64,000 bases of DNA. Origin: Nitrospira sp. UBA2082. Lineage in GTDB: Bacteria; Nitrospirota; Nitrospiria; Nitrospirales; Nitrospiraceae. Each line of letters opens with the position of its first letter. Positions within the stretch are counted from its first letter, which is position 1. Location: the NCBI GenBank assembly GCA_002331335.1, contig DCZO01000014.1:354825-418824 (forward strand), read 5' to 3'. Below, piece after piece: positions 26,629 to 36,302 of the stretch. The translations under genes and the position numbers were made by a program. The notes under the pieces were generated by a model, which saw only the letters and a program-made list of their open reading frames with translations, did not search any database and was not told the DNA's origin.

Positions 26629-27715
26629 ACGATGTTTTTTCCACCTTCCCCGCAAACCAGCACTCGAGATGCTCGGCGAAGGTGCCTTGATCCCAATCAC
26701 GAACGATAAACCGAGGCAACTGGAACACATCGTGTCTCTTCCTGATCACCCCCGGGAAATTCGAACACCCAACGGCAAAACCAGCTTCTCGAAGCAGCCC
26801 TGCGGTTTCACTCCCGTAATCTGCCTGTGTCCCATATGGGTAGGCGAACGCGGTCACGCGCCGTCCTACAATCTGCTCTAATTGATCCCGGCTCTCACAG
26901 ATCTCCTTCCGCTGTTCGTCCAACGAGAGCTTCGAGAAGACTGCATGGGACACCGAATGGGCTCCGATATCGACAAGCGAACCAGCGCCCAACTCTTTCA
27001 CTTGAGAAGGGGTCAGACAGCGGTACGCCGGCCGAGCAGACCCCCCCATCCCGCTCCACGCTCGGATTGCTTCGAGTACGTGCTCTCGCTTCCGTGGCGC
27101 CATCGGCCTCATCAACATGCATAATTCCCGATAGATGGCATGCCGTGCAGTGGGATTCGCCCTGTCCATGACCGACCACCGCCGGTGACGCGCGAACTCG
27201 TCCTCGCCATACGACGCCGCACTCCCAAGGTCTCGCTCGTACGTCGCTTCTTCCAGCAGCACCCGACAGGTCTGAGGCAACGTCGATGGCTGAAGAAAGA
27301 TGCGTTCCAACTCGTCCCACCAGAATTCTTGATTTTCCTCCATAAGCCCGGTGGCAACGAAGACCGTGGCCGGGACTCTGTATCGCTCTAAGACGGGCCT
27401 GGCATAGGTCAGGTTATCTTCGTAGCCGTCGTCGAAGGTTACCGCCACGAGCTTTTCATCCCGGTGTTGTCCCTGACTGACTCCCGTGACTAATTCGTGC
27501 AGGCTCACAACACGATAGCGGCTGGCAAGGCATGCCATGTGCGAGGCAAAACGGTGGGGGGTGACACTGAGCAATTGCGGATCCGACGAAGCGTCACGAA
27601 CGCTATGATAGAGGAGAACAATCCCTTTAGGGCCCTGACCGGACCACAGCTGGCCGACCCAGGTACGAAGGGACGACATACCCGGCAATACGGCAGAATG
27701 GCGTTCCCCTGGCAT
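26618..27715 (-). CDS. Polysaccharide deacetylase (CE4/NodB-type)
   Basis: A 365-aa protein with the NodB motif 1 TFDDGY, motif 2 in DIGAHSVSHAVFSKL (H-x3-H metal ligands) and a later FAYPYGTQADYG segment, typical of the XrtA/PEP-CTERM and exopolysaccharide-linked CE4 family. An inserted segment between motifs 1 and 2 (about residues 130-240, ERIFLQPSTLP to KREHVLEAI) is common in this group. It probably removes N-acetyl groups from glycan sugars. No signal peptide is evident, which suggests a cytoplasmic site of action, before export. It starts 8 bp after the methyltransferase stop. Confidence 0.85.
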   Translation of the reverse strand: MPGERHSAVLPGMSSLRTWVGQLWSGQGPKGIVLLYHSVRDASSDPQLLSVTPHRFASHMACLASRYRVVSLHELVTGVSQGQHRDEKLVAVTFDDGYEDNLTYARPVLERYRVPATVFVATGLMEENQEFWWDELERIFLQPSTLPQTCRVLLEEATYERDLGSAASYGEDEFARHRRWSVMDRANPTARHAIYRELCMLMRPMAPRKREHVLEAIRAWSGMGGSARPAYRCLTPSQVKELGAGSLVDIGAHSVSHAVFSKLSLDEQRKEICESRDQLEQIVGRRVTAFAYPYGTQADYGSETAGLLREAGFAVGCSNFPGVIRKRHDVFQLPRFIVRDWDQGTFAEHLECWFAGKVEKTSYGS

Positions 27716-27723
27716 GCGGCACC

Positions 27724-28539
27724 CTAGTCCCGCTTTCGAAATATCGTGATCGCATCTCGTGGAATCATTCCAACATCTGACGAAATCACCTGAAGGTCAA
27801 GGGCTTTTAAGAAGTGTTCCATGAGCTGTGGACACATCGTGCCGAAGGCGCAGAATGAGGTACGCTGACGTACATTCCCTTCCAGATCAGCCTCGAATTG
27901 CCGCCATCCAATCGGAGTAATGACCGACGCGTAATGAATGATGCCGACTCCACCCGTTTTCAGAAGCGGCTTGATTTGGCGCAGATACCAGAAGACAAGC
28001 CTTGGTTCGAAATGCACAAAGACATCGAATGAGACAACGAAATCGAGACTTGCAGGCGCCAATGGTGGCAGGGACATTCCGTCCGTCAGGTGTGGACGCA
28101 GGGAACTGTTGGTCGGAAACCTGGCCTTGAGACGTTTGAGCATGGCCTCGGAAGGATCAGCCGCATGCAACACCGCAGTTTTGGGAAGCAGCAAGGAGGT
28201 CAACCGCCCTCCCCCTGGCCCGATTTCCAATCCTTCGTCACAATGGGCAGGAAGATATTTCCGTAGAAGTTCATCGTCAAGCAGTGTGGAAAACTTTGCT
28301 ACACTCGCCTCGTCAAGCCCATAGGTCGTGCCTTCTTCGGTCGTATCTTCCGCCGTCCATTCGTCACCGAGATGTTTCACGACATTTCCTGGCAGCACAC
28401 GGAACTCCTCCGCCTTCCAAGCCTTGGCGTAATCGTTCCAACCTTGCGCGATCATCTGCGGCTCACAGTCCGTCGAGCGGGAAACAGGGCTTCGCCACCA
28501 CAGCCGCAGCGAACTGATCAATCGGGCCATCGTTTCCAT
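27724..28539 (-). CDS. Class I SAM-dependent methyltransferase
   Basis: A 271-aa enzyme with motif I GLEIGPGGGRLTSLLL, motif II LHAADPSEAMLKRL, and SLDFVVSFDVFVHFEPRLV and LLKTGGVGIIHYA as the later motifs. The N-terminal extension (MIAQGWNDYAKAWKAEEF) is like that of sugar methyltransferases. The ATG directly follows the stop of the next methyltransferase gene (TAAATG), so the two may be translated together. The acceptor is unknown. Confidence 0.8.
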   Translation of the reverse strand: METMARLISSLRLWWRSPVSRSTDCEPQMIAQGWNDYAKAWKAEEFRVLPGNVVKHLGDEWTAEDTTEEGTTYGLDEASVAKFSTLLDDELLRKYLPAHCDEGLEIGPGGGRLTSLLLPKTAVLHAADPSEAMLKRLKARFPTNSSLRPHLTDGMSLPPLAPASLDFVVSFDVFVHFEPRLVFWYLRQIKPLLKTGGVGIIHYASVITPIGWRQFEADLEGNVRQRTSFCAFGTMCPQLMEHFLKALDLQVISSDVGMIPRDAITIFRKRD

Positions 28540-29283
28540 TTACTGCTGTTCACCTCCCCTTCGGGGTTTCACTGCGCGAGCGGTAATCACCACCTGAAAA
28601 TTGTCATCCTGCCGCTCCAGGTGCTCAGGCTGTAATTCATCGACGGTCAGACCATGGAGATAGGCCACGGCGAGGAGCACATTACCGTGAGCCTGCACGG
28701 CGACGTTCTCTGGAGACCAGTGCTCTTCAAGAAGCCTGCGCGCCGATGCTGTGGTAAAACGCCAGTAGTCTCCCCAACGATCCATGTCGTATCGGCTGAT
28801 TTGACTAATGCCCGTAAACGACGCCAACAACACCCCTCCCGGGCGGAGAATGCGATACAAGGTCTTTGCAGCAGCACGAGCATCGTAGATGAATTGCAAG
28901 GTCTGCGTGCAAATAATGCAATCAAAGGCATCGGCCGGGATATGTTCCGCACAAGTCAGGTCCGCGATAATCGTGGCGCTACGATCGCCAGGCTGCGTGT
29001 GGAGCACGTCGCTGTGCTCCACCGCAGTTCCCCCGAAACTTCTCGTATAGCGATCGTCCCCAAATTCCAGGACACGGCCCCGGATATCGTGTTGATGACT
29101 GAGCAGAAACCGTTCGATGAAATGGATGTCGATGCACCGTTCCCGCTGAGCCCGGTCAAGTCCAAATACTTGACTGATCGGCGTCGTACGGAGGAGGCTC
29201 CCAAACTGCACCAGTCCCACCGGCGGCCATGCCGCTTTGTATCGCCACCGGGACAAACAGCCTCGTATCATTGCTCGCAGCAT
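28540..29283 (-). CDS. Class I methyltransferase-like protein with degenerate motif I
   Basis: A 247-aa protein. Motif I reads GRVLEFGDDRYTRSFGG in place of the usual GxGxG, and motif II is a weak TIIADLTCAEHIP. The later region is standard: FDCIICTQTLQFIYDARAA, ILRPGGVLLASFTGISQIS, YWRFTTASARRLLEEHW. This group is common in exopolysaccharide loci as a methyltransferase or a SAM-fold partner. Whether it binds SAM is uncertain. ATG 29283 is used (another ATG is at 29271); the gap to the next upstream gene is 58 bp. Confidence 0.7.
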   Translation of the reverse strand: MLRAMIRGCLSRWRYKAAWPPVGLVQFGSLLRTTPISQVFGLDRAQRERCIDIHFIERFLLSHQHDIRGRVLEFGDDRYTRSFGGTAVEHSDVLHTQPGDRSATIIADLTCAEHIPADAFDCIICTQTLQFIYDARAAAKTLYRILRPGGVLLASFTGISQISRYDMDRWGDYWRFTTASARRLLEEHWSPENVAVQAHGNVLLAVAYLHGLTVDELQPEHLERQDDNFQVVITARAVKPRRGGEQQ

Positions 29284-29341
29284 GTTCGTGGTTAGATCCT
29301 ACGTTGAAGTCGAGAGAACTGCGCTCTCTCTGCCCGTTGAC

Positions 29342-30523
29342 TCAAACATGGGCGCCCACCATGCTCACGAATTCCTGCATCCGGAGGTAGTACGTGTGTT
29401 CCCGCAGCGTACGTGTCTGGCCGGCCAATCCAATGGCTTGCCGCTCTTCCTCATGGTCCAAGTAGTACTGAATCAATTCGGCGCATTCATCCGGACTACG
29501 ATACGTCAAAACTTCTTTCCCGGGTTCAAACATTTCTTTGAGGTTCTCCTTCCAATCTGTGAGCAGGCACGTGCCGACTCCCGTTGCCTCGAAAAGGCGC
29601 ATGTTGTTGGCGTATGGCGCCACATCCCCGTGGTGATTGAAAGTGATTTTGGAGGACTGAAGCACCCGGTACATATTCGGCCCCCACGCGTGCCCCATAT
29701 AGCGACCATGTAGAGGAGAATGGGGCGGAAGAGCGGAAAGATTTCCCGACCAAATCCTAAATTGCGGAACACGCTGGCATACCGACTCAATAAACTTCGC
29801 CCTGCTACTGTGCACATTAAAGAAACTGCCTACGAAACTGATGTCCCACGTTCTGTTCCCCGAACCCAAGGCAGACAAAACGCGCGGCTCAAAACCCAAC
29901 CGGCTAAGACGTGCACGTGCACCCTTTCTTTTGAAATACTCCAATGTCGGCGGGAAGGATGAAATCATCAGATCATACACGCCGAGATCGAGATCTTCAG
30001 GCAACTGTGTCGCTGCATGCTGGCCGACCATGAATCGCACATATGGCCTGGCCTCCTTCAAGAATTGACTTGGAAGGTCAATGACCGCCTGGTTCAACAG
30101 GACATCAGGTTTATGGTAGCGAACTTGCGCCATGAGGATGTCATAGCGGCACGTGAATGTTTGCGCCCCCCTGTACCAGCGCCGGAGGTAAGAACCGAGC
30201 TGCTGTGGGGATGCTTCACTGAGGAGATCCTTTGCACGGCGCCATAGAGGCGACGCCGATCCCGGGTCTACAGGAGATCCTTCCACCTTCACACCATGCT
30301 CACGGACCCAGGCGGCCTGGAGAAATGAATTATTGGGATAAATGTCGTAGGCTTCGTGACCTAATTTGCGGAGATTGCAAGCATAGAAATCCGCCACTCC
30401 ATAGAGACTCTCCCGGCGCAAACGCAGTTGCTCGGCATATGGCTGAAGTTCCATTCCTTCGTGCTGGGCATAGAGCCAAGCGAGGAAGTCCGGATAGTCA
30501 GTGTCAAGGATGAGAAATTTCAC
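29342..30523 (-). CDS. CgeB-like glycosyltransferase
   Basis: A 393-aa GT-B protein of the CgeB (Glyco_trans_1_2) type. It opens with MKFLILDTDYPDFLAWLY. The donor domain has TWDISFVGSFFNVHSSR, HHGDVAPYANNMRLFEATG and LTDWKENLKEMFEPGKEV, and ends with YYLDHEEERQAIGLAGQ and TLREHTYYLRMQEF. The same tail (HDEERSAIAQAG, TLREHTYVHRF) recurs in the gene at 32753. The start codon is GTG 30523, forming GTGA with the stop of the neighbouring GT4 gene. CgeB proteins act in spore and surface glycan synthesis; the sugar is unknown. Confidence 0.75.
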   Translation of the reverse strand: MKFLILDTDYPDFLAWLYAQHEGMELQPYAEQLRLRRESLYGVADFYACNLRKLGHEAYDIYPNNSFLQAAWVREHGVKVEGSPVDPGSASPLWRRAKDLLSEASPQQLGSYLRRWYRGAQTFTCRYDILMAQVRYHKPDVLLNQAVIDLPSQFLKEARPYVRFMVGQHAATQLPEDLDLGVYDLMISSFPPTLEYFKRKGARARLSRLGFEPRVLSALGSGNRTWDISFVGSFFNVHSSRAKFIESVCQRVPQFRIWSGNLSALPPHSPLHGRYMGHAWGPNMYRVLQSSKITFNHHGDVAPYANNMRLFEATGVGTCLLTDWKENLKEMFEPGKEVLTYRSPDECAELIQYYLDHEEERQAIGLAGQTRTLREHTYYLRMQEFVSMVGAHV

Positions 30524-31731
30524 GACAACCCACCGTCCATCAGCCGGATGAACGCCTCGGCGACGGCGTCTTCCTTGAATTGTTCCGTAGAGCGGCGGAG
30601 CGTCTCCACCCGCATCATCGCGCGATATTTCTCCTCCATGAGGCGTGACGCAGCCGTCACCAGCGCCTCCATGTCGGGATAGGGAACCACGACCCCGCTG
30701 AGACCATGACCGATCACCTCCGCGTTGCCGCCCACATCAAAAGAGACCATCGGTACGCCGCACAAATTCGCTTCGAGAAGCGCCATGCTGAAATTCTCGA
30801 CGAGCGTCGGCGAGACGCCAAAGGAACACGTCTTGATGATCGCGAGATTAGTCCCGTAGCTTACCTGACCCGGCGCATAAATCTTGGCATTCGAGGGGGC
30901 AAAGCGGAGTTCATACGCCAACTCTGCACCGATACTCCCCGAAAGATAGAACCCGATGTCTTTCGATGTCTGTCGCGCAAGTCTTCGGATAATTTCGAAC
31001 ACGAATCGCGACCCTTTGTAGACGCTCCCAGCCGAGGGGATATAGATCAGCAGAGCATCCTGAGGCAGGTTCAACATGGCGCGAAGGTCTTGCGCCGGTG
31101 TCGCAGCGATCATCGCCGTATCGACGAGATTCGGAATCACCGTGACCGGCCCCGAATAGGCATAGGTCTTCTCGAACATGTCTCGCATGTATTCAGAAGG
31201 ACAGACGACGGCATCGACGTTTTTCAAGACACGGCTCTCGCATCGAATCGTCAACCGCGCATCAACCTCGGAATGCCGGCGCCAGAACAGATTGTTGAGA
31301 AATCTTGCAGGATTGTGATGAGCCACCAAGATGGTCCGGCATCCCGGAGGTCGGCCGATCATCAAGCCCGGGCATTCATGGTCCGGCAAGATCAGCACAT
31401 CCGGCCTGAAGTCTCGGATCCGGGCACGCAGGATCAGGCAGGGCCATGTGGCACTCACGACTTCCGAGACATGGTAGGCCAGGGTTCCCGGTTCGAGGAT
31501 GCGGAAATACAGACGCGAGGCGAGGTGCACCATCCGTTCAAGCCAGGGCGGCACGCCTGTCCGAACAATTTCCTGCTCCACCAACCCCGACTTGTAATCC
31601 CGGAACGTGAAGACCCGCGCGTCATATCCCCTTTGCTTGAGCACCCGGTAGAGATTGTAGTGAGCGCTCGAAACGCCTCCCCCCCCGAGCGGCGGGCACG
31701 AACTGGCAACAATGGCGACCCGCTTAGGCAT
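30520..31731 (-). CDS. GT4-family glycosyltransferase
   Basis: A 403-aa GT-B enzyme: IVASSCPPLGGGGVSSAHYN at the start, VIPNLVDTAMIAATPA and YIPSAGSVYKGSRFVFEII in the middle, and E-x7-E as ENFSMALLE followed by VSFDVGGNAEVIGHG. ATG 31731 has AGAGG 5 nt upstream; GTG 31752 in frame is less likely. It overlaps both neighbours by a few bases, which implies tight co-translation. Donor and acceptor are unknown. Confidence 0.85.
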   Translation of the reverse strand: MPKRVAIVASSCPPLGGGGVSSAHYNLYRVLKQRGYDARVFTFRDYKSGLVEQEIVRTGVPPWLERMVHLASRLYFRILEPGTLAYHVSEVVSATWPCLILRARIRDFRPDVLILPDHECPGLMIGRPPGCRTILVAHHNPARFLNNLFWRRHSEVDARLTIRCESRVLKNVDAVVCPSEYMRDMFEKTYAYSGPVTVIPNLVDTAMIAATPAQDLRAMLNLPQDALLIYIPSAGSVYKGSRFVFEIIRRLARQTSKDIGFYLSGSIGAELAYELRFAPSNAKIYAPGQVSYGTNLAIIKTCSFGVSPTLVENFSMALLEANLCGVPMVSFDVGGNAEVIGHGLSGVVVPYPDMEALVTAASRLMEEKYRAMMRVETLRRSTEQFKEDAVAEAFIRLMDGGLS

Positions 31732-32749
31732 GTTGCCTCTTTCGAATTCCACATTTGACTCCGAACTTTACTTGCTGCTTCCAGTCAAGTCGCATGTCGC
31801 CCCACAGGGGAGAACGGCGCAGTGTTGTGAGGGTCCACAGCCCCAGATGCGTCGATGCGGCACAGATTGCCCACCATCGTTCCGCGACGGTTCGCTGAAA
31901 CGGGATACGGGGATAGACGTCCGTTGTCCGGTTCGCCTCCGTCAGCTTCAGCAGCCACACATGTGCGGCAGAGACGAACTCCCGGGAATCCGCGAAATCC
32001 CAGCTCGATATGGATTCATGCAGGGCTTCCTCACCGGCAGTGGGCGCAATCCCCAATCGCTCAAGCTGGCGCCTTCGAATGCGCCGAGCCGTCTCCCGTT
32101 TGGTGGCTTCATGTTTCCTGACCACCTGGTGCGGGTGCAGCCGATAGCGCAACAGCACTTCCGGCACATTGGCCAGCGAGGTATACTGGGCCGCCCGCAC
32201 CCACAGATCATAATCCTCGGCATGCAGCATGGCCGCGTCATACAACAGCCCCGTGTTCGCGAACAGGTCTCGCCTGATCATCACGGATGGATGGGCCAAG
32301 ACGGATTCGAACAGCAGCGCGCAACGAATTGTGGCGTCATCCGCGGGATTGCGATATACCGTTGACCTGCCCATTCCGAATGTTTCGATCCAGGTACCGC
32401 ACACCCCCACCTCCGGTCGCTCCTCCATCAGTCGGACTTGCGCGGCTAACCGGCCGGCCAGGCTCACATCGTCGGCATCCATTCTGGCCACGTAGGTTCC
32501 CGTCGCTAATTTCAACCCGTGATTGAGCGCATACGACAGGCCGTTTCCGCCAGACCGTGAGAGTCGTATGCGGGTATCCTGTCGCTGGTAGCGCTGAAGA
32601 ATCGCGTCCGTGCCGTCCGTTGATCCATCATCGACGACGATGCATTCGAAATCCGTGAAGGTCTGGTCCAGCACACTGCGGATGGCTTCGTCGAGATACA
32701 AGGCTCCATCGCGCACCGCCATCAGGACGCTGACTCTGGGCGTCGGCAT
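31724..32749 (-). CDS. GT2-family glycosyltransferase
   Basis: A 341-aa GT-A enzyme: VSVLMAVRDGALYLDEAI, IVVDDGSTDGTDAIL, ARMDADDVS (the DxD site) and AEDYDLWVRAAQY, the acceptor-side ED motif. The C-terminal 100 residues (MRLDWKQQVKFGVKCGIRK) are basic and may contact the membrane. It starts 3 bp after the stop of the CgeB-like gene, with GAGGTGA upstream. Donor unknown. Confidence 0.85.
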   Translation of the reverse strand: MPTPRVSVLMAVRDGALYLDEAIRSVLDQTFTDFECIVVDDGSTDGTDAILQRYQRQDTRIRLSRSGGNGLSYALNHGLKLATGTYVARMDADDVSLAGRLAAQVRLMEERPEVGVCGTWIETFGMGRSTVYRNPADDATIRCALLFESVLAHPSVMIRRDLFANTGLLYDAAMLHAEDYDLWVRAAQYTSLANVPEVLLRYRLHPHQVVRKHEATKRETARRIRRRQLERLGIAPTAGEEALHESISSWDFADSREFVSAAHVWLLKLTEANRTTDVYPRIPFQRTVAERWWAICAASTHLGLWTLTTLRRSPLWGDMRLDWKQQVKFGVKCGIRKRQHA

Positions 32750-32752
32750 CGC

Positions 32753-33958
32753 TCACGTCACCTCTTCCGTCACGCCCGATCGTGTCCCCATTCCGCTCTC
32801 CGACGGCCAGGATGCCGCTCCTGAGAAACCCATCGTTGTGAAGATCTCCCTGAAACGGTGTACGTAGGTATGTTCTCGCAAGGTACGCTCGTAGCCCGCC
32901 TGAGCAATGGCACTCCGCTCCTCGTCGTGCGCGAGGTAGTAGCGGATCTTGTCGATCAACTCGTCGTCGTCGTGGAAGATGACCACTTCTCTCCCGTCCT
33001 GATAGTACTCCTCGATGTTGTCAGCGCCGCCCGTCAGAAGAAAACCGCCGCAGCCGGGAATTTCAAAGTTGCGCCCTTTGATCTGTTCCGAATAGATACC
33101 GCCGGGACGGTCCAGTACCGCCGTTTCAGACAGATCGGCTTCACTCGTGGTTGTTGGCCTCCTCAACGTCTTTCCCCATGCCTTCACCTGGCCCCCAAAG
33201 GGAACCCGGTCCAAGACCTTTGCCACCCGCCTTCGGAATGCATACCCCGGAGTCATAATGGAAGAATGGCATCTTTCTGGATTCTCTCCAACCGGCACAG
33301 AGGAATTGGCCAAATTGAGATTGATTCGACTCCGCCCGAACACGTCGATCATATGCTCCTGGGAAATCCTGCCAGAATCCCACCCGTTCCCCCACGTCAG
33401 CACGTTGATTCCTGCATCCTGCAACGTCTTAATCACCTGCCGACGATTCCCATGAGGCTGCCCGACAAACGTGACGTCATAACGGAGATCATCCTCTCTC
33501 TTCTTGTATAGGAAATGGTTGCAGGCCCATTGACTCTTTATGACGTTGCGGTACTTCAACGACTCATACTTCGGCAATGCGCTCGCTGCCGTCGTCACTG
33601 ACCACGTAAAACAAGGCGCCCACCGGCACGTAAAATTGTCGAACCGCCAATGGTCGTCACAAAACCAGTTCACCGTGGTCACGCCCCGCTCATGGGAGAG
33701 TGCCCGCACGGTTAACGGATCGAGCTCATCCTTGAACAGCACGGAGAACATCAGGTCAGGCTGCTCCGTCTTGGCTACTTCGGCTATCCGCCGATTCATC
33801 GACTCTCTTCCGCGCTCTTTCAACATCGTCATGAAATCGAAATAGAGAATGTCGTGCCCCATGTGCACGAGCGAATCATAAAAATTACAATGCTCGAAAC
33901 TGAACCCCTGCTCAGGGCGCCCATAGTCATATTTCATTGCCGTATAGAGGATGCGCAT
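32753..33958 (-). CDS. CgeB-like glycosyltransferase
   Basis: A 401-aa member of the CgeB group: MRILYTAMKYDYGRPEQG, VNWFCDDHWRFDNFTC, YDVTFVGQPHGNRRQVI, then the donor region NFEIPGCGGFLLTGGADNIEE and FHDDDELIDKIRYYLAHDEE, ending with TLREHTYVHRFREI. The sequence clearly parallels the gene at 29342, so the two are paralogs. The C-terminal 20 residues (SGMGTRSGVTEEVT) are unstructured. A 73-bp gap separates it from the FkbM gene upstream. Confidence 0.75.
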   Translation of the reverse strand: MRILYTAMKYDYGRPEQGFSFEHCNFYDSLVHMGHDILYFDFMTMLKERGRESMNRRIAEVAKTEQPDLMFSVLFKDELDPLTVRALSHERGVTTVNWFCDDHWRFDNFTCRWAPCFTWSVTTAASALPKYESLKYRNVIKSQWACNHFLYKKREDDLRYDVTFVGQPHGNRRQVIKTLQDAGINVLTWGNGWDSGRISQEHMIDVFGRSRINLNLANSSVPVGENPERCHSSIMTPGYAFRRRVAKVLDRVPFGGQVKAWGKTLRRPTTTSEADLSETAVLDRPGGIYSEQIKGRNFEIPGCGGFLLTGGADNIEEYYQDGREVVIFHDDDELIDKIRYYLAHDEERSAIAQAGYERTLREHTYVHRFREIFTTMGFSGAASWPSESGMGTRSGVTEEVT

Positions 33959-34031
33959 GCTGGCACTCGCTATGTCCCCGCCGGGATTCCCGGCTCATCG
34001 ATGAACACGGCATTGCTTCGGGTCTGCAACA

Positions 34032-34883
34032 TCAGACGACACGATACCGATCGGACCAACCATGAAACAGCAGGGATGTCCTTCGCCTCAGCGGCATTCC
34101 CAGCCGTCGCCCGCCCAAGAATGGGTTACGAAAATTGTAGTAGGGCGGATTGAGCCCCTTATTAACCAAATACAACCATTCCTTTTCCGCGTCGGACAGA
34201 TGAGAAAGGAAATCCGCATAGGCTTCTTCGTCGGTGCGGCAACCTGCACCACAGCGATCCAGGATGTCCAGCCGCACATAGAACGCATTCCCCGTGTAAC
34301 CAACCAGACCATATCCCTTCGCCTTAGCCATGGCTGAAAATGTCCCCAAAGGCTGTCCGATGTTGCCTTCGGCCAAATCTCTCGGTATGCATTCCGTCTC
34401 TCGAGGATTGTGACCGGCATTCACCTCGACGCAGATGACGCGAGGAGCAATGTCCAACCCGGCAAAGATCTCATAGTCCAAGCCGTCAATATCGATGCTC
34501 AGAAAGTCGATCCCGCGCACATTGACCCGGTTCAGAATGGACGACAACGAGTTGCCGAACGCGTCGACGAATTGGTTGATACAATGCACTCGTTGGTTTC
34601 CCGCATAGGTCCTGACGAGATCAGCATATTTCGCCGGATCGCCCTCAATCATCACTCCTCGCCAGCCGTTGAGGATGAGCTGTCGGCAATTGCTGAGATG
34701 AATGCCGTCCCATGCGCCGAATTCGCAGCATGTCGAATGTTCCCTGCAGATCACGTCGAAAATTCGCGCGATGATTCCATCCTCACCGTTCTGAGAGAAC
34801 ACGTTGTGCTTGTACGCAAGCAGATCCCGAAATGGGTCACTTGTTCCGGTCTGGCTGAGCTTGACCCCATTCGCCGCCGTCAT
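34032..34883 (-). CDS. FkbM-family methyltransferase-like protein
   Basis: A 283-aa protein with the block VFSQNGEDGIIARIFDV, motif I CCEFGAWDGIHLSNCRQL, the motif-II acidic residue in GVMIEGDPAKYADL, and FLSIDIDGLDYEIFAGL. These are typical of the second FkbM-like branch seen in glycan clusters. ATG 34883 forms an ATGA overlap with the GT4 stop, which fixes the start; the frame also has a GTG 9 bp earlier. Methylation of a sugar hydroxyl is inferred from context. Confidence 0.75.
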   Translation of the reverse strand: MTAANGVKLSQTGTSDPFRDLLAYKHNVFSQNGEDGIIARIFDVICREHSTCCEFGAWDGIHLSNCRQLILNGWRGVMIEGDPAKYADLVRTYAGNQRVHCINQFVDAFGNSLSSILNRVNVRGIDFLSIDIDGLDYEIFAGLDIAPRVICVEVNAGHNPRETECIPRDLAEGNIGQPLGTFSAMAKAKGYGLVGYTGNAFYVRLDILDRCGAGCRTDEEAYADFLSHLSDAEKEWLYLVNKGLNPPYYNFRNPFLGGRRLGMPLRRRTSLLFHGWSDRYRVV

Positions 34884-36229
34884 ACTTTGCACAGCTCCTG
34901 ACTCGCTGCGATAAGGATCCGCTCATAGCGCTGGGCAATATGGTCCCAGGTAAAGCGCTCGCCCCATCTGGTCCGTCCTATCGCCCCCATTTCTCTGAGT
35001 CGATCCCGGTCCTTCACGAGATACGCCATGTGCTCCGCCAGACAAGCAGGGTCCGGCACCGTGTACCCTCGTTCGTCTTGCGGGGCAGGGCATATGACCC
35101 CTGCCCCCGTCCAGCGAGCTATTTCTTCAGCGTTGCCGACCGGAACGGACAAGAATGGGGTGCCGGCAGCAGCAGCCTCGAACAGCACCAACGGGGAATA
35201 CTCAATGTGGGAAGCGCAGATATATAGATCGGCATTCAAGAAAGCCTGAACGACTTCAGGCCGGTCCAGATCAGTGATCAACACTTGTTTATTTGTTCCC
35301 TGGCGCCGAATCTGATCAGCTGCCTTTATCATCTCACCCCGATAATCAGAGTGGTTGCGATCACCCAGTTTTGCATCCAATCCGATCTTGTTCAGCACCC
35401 GACACAGAATGTACAGCCCCATGTGCAACAGACCCATTTGCACATAGAGTTGCCGCAAAAGCTCCTTCCATTGGGGCCACCCCCGTCGATCCGATCGAGC
35501 CGACCGCGGCCGGCCCTCTTGTTCCCATTCCTTGCAATTAAGGAGAAGGGTGGCCGGCAGGTTCTTCAGATCTGCCGCCATGAACGCCTTCAACGTTTCG
35601 AGATGGCCTTTTTCCTCGCAGAGGCTGCCCACAGACAGGAACAGCAATTCGTTCGGCCCGATGCCATGACGTGCGCGAAACGACGGATCGCTCTCATGCG
35701 CGAACTCGGACTCGCTCGCACCGTTGGGGATGATGGTGTAGCTCGTACACCCGTGTCGCTTGGCGAACTCAATATCCCGATAGTCCGATGCATAGAAGAT
35801 GAGATGCTCGAATTGCCGCAACACGCCCGGGAGTTCCTGAAAGTACTCCGTAAACTCAGGCTCGTACATACGGGAGAATCCACAGGGGATGAATACCTTC
35901 CCCGCCTTGACTTCAGATAGGACCGGCCAAAGCGCATCGAAGGTCCACTGCTGAGCCGCCTTGACCATGATCACGTCGTGCGCCCCCTCGACGACAAAGC
36001 GACGATACGCCTCCACTTCTCCAACCATGCCGCGCACTAGGTTTCCCGCTACCTCAAACTCCTTGATTGTTACACCGTTGAGCTCCGAGAAGTTCCGGTC
36101 TCTCAGCTTGGACGTCGCCACCGTCACGTCATGCCCGCGTCGCACAAACCGCTCGGCCAGCTGTTTGAGGACCTCTTGAACTCCTCCGACGCTGGGAGCG
36201 TATCGTTCGCCACACAGCAGTATTCTCAT
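34880..36229 (-). CDS. GT4-family glycosyltransferase
   Basis: A 449-aa GT-B enzyme: LLCGERYAPSVGGVQEVLKQL at the start, GTSYTIIPNGASESEFAH-like linker (CTSYTIIPNGASESEF), LFLSVGSLCEEKGHLETL, and E-x7-E as EYSPLVLFE followed by FLSVPVGNAEEIARWTG. A long insert (CKEWEQEGRPRSARSDRR) lies in the second domain. ATG 36229 has GAGAG upstream; GTG 36244 is the alternative. It is 73 bp from the GT2-methyltransferase fusion gene. Donor unknown. Confidence 0.8.
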   Translation of the reverse strand: MRILLCGERYAPSVGGVQEVLKQLAERFVRRGHDVTVATSKLRDRNFSELNGVTIKEFEVAGNLVRGMVGEVEAYRRFVVEGAHDVIMVKAAQQWTFDALWPVLSEVKAGKVFIPCGFSRMYEPEFTEYFQELPGVLRQFEHLIFYASDYRDIEFAKRHGCTSYTIIPNGASESEFAHESDPSFRARHGIGPNELLFLSVGSLCEEKGHLETLKAFMAADLKNLPATLLLNCKEWEQEGRPRSARSDRRGWPQWKELLRQLYVQMGLLHMGLYILCRVLNKIGLDAKLGDRNHSDYRGEMIKAADQIRRQGTNKQVLITDLDRPEVVQAFLNADLYICASHIEYSPLVLFEAAAAGTPFLSVPVGNAEEIARWTGAGVICPAPQDERGYTVPDPACLAEHMAYLVKDRDRLREMGAIGRTRWGERFTWDHIAQRYERILIAASQELCKV

Positions 36230-36302
36230 AGGACTCTCATTCACCCTTGCAATAGCTCACCGGCCTTGACTGCCTCAGGTACCTCCCCCGCTCTGTTCTG
36301 CT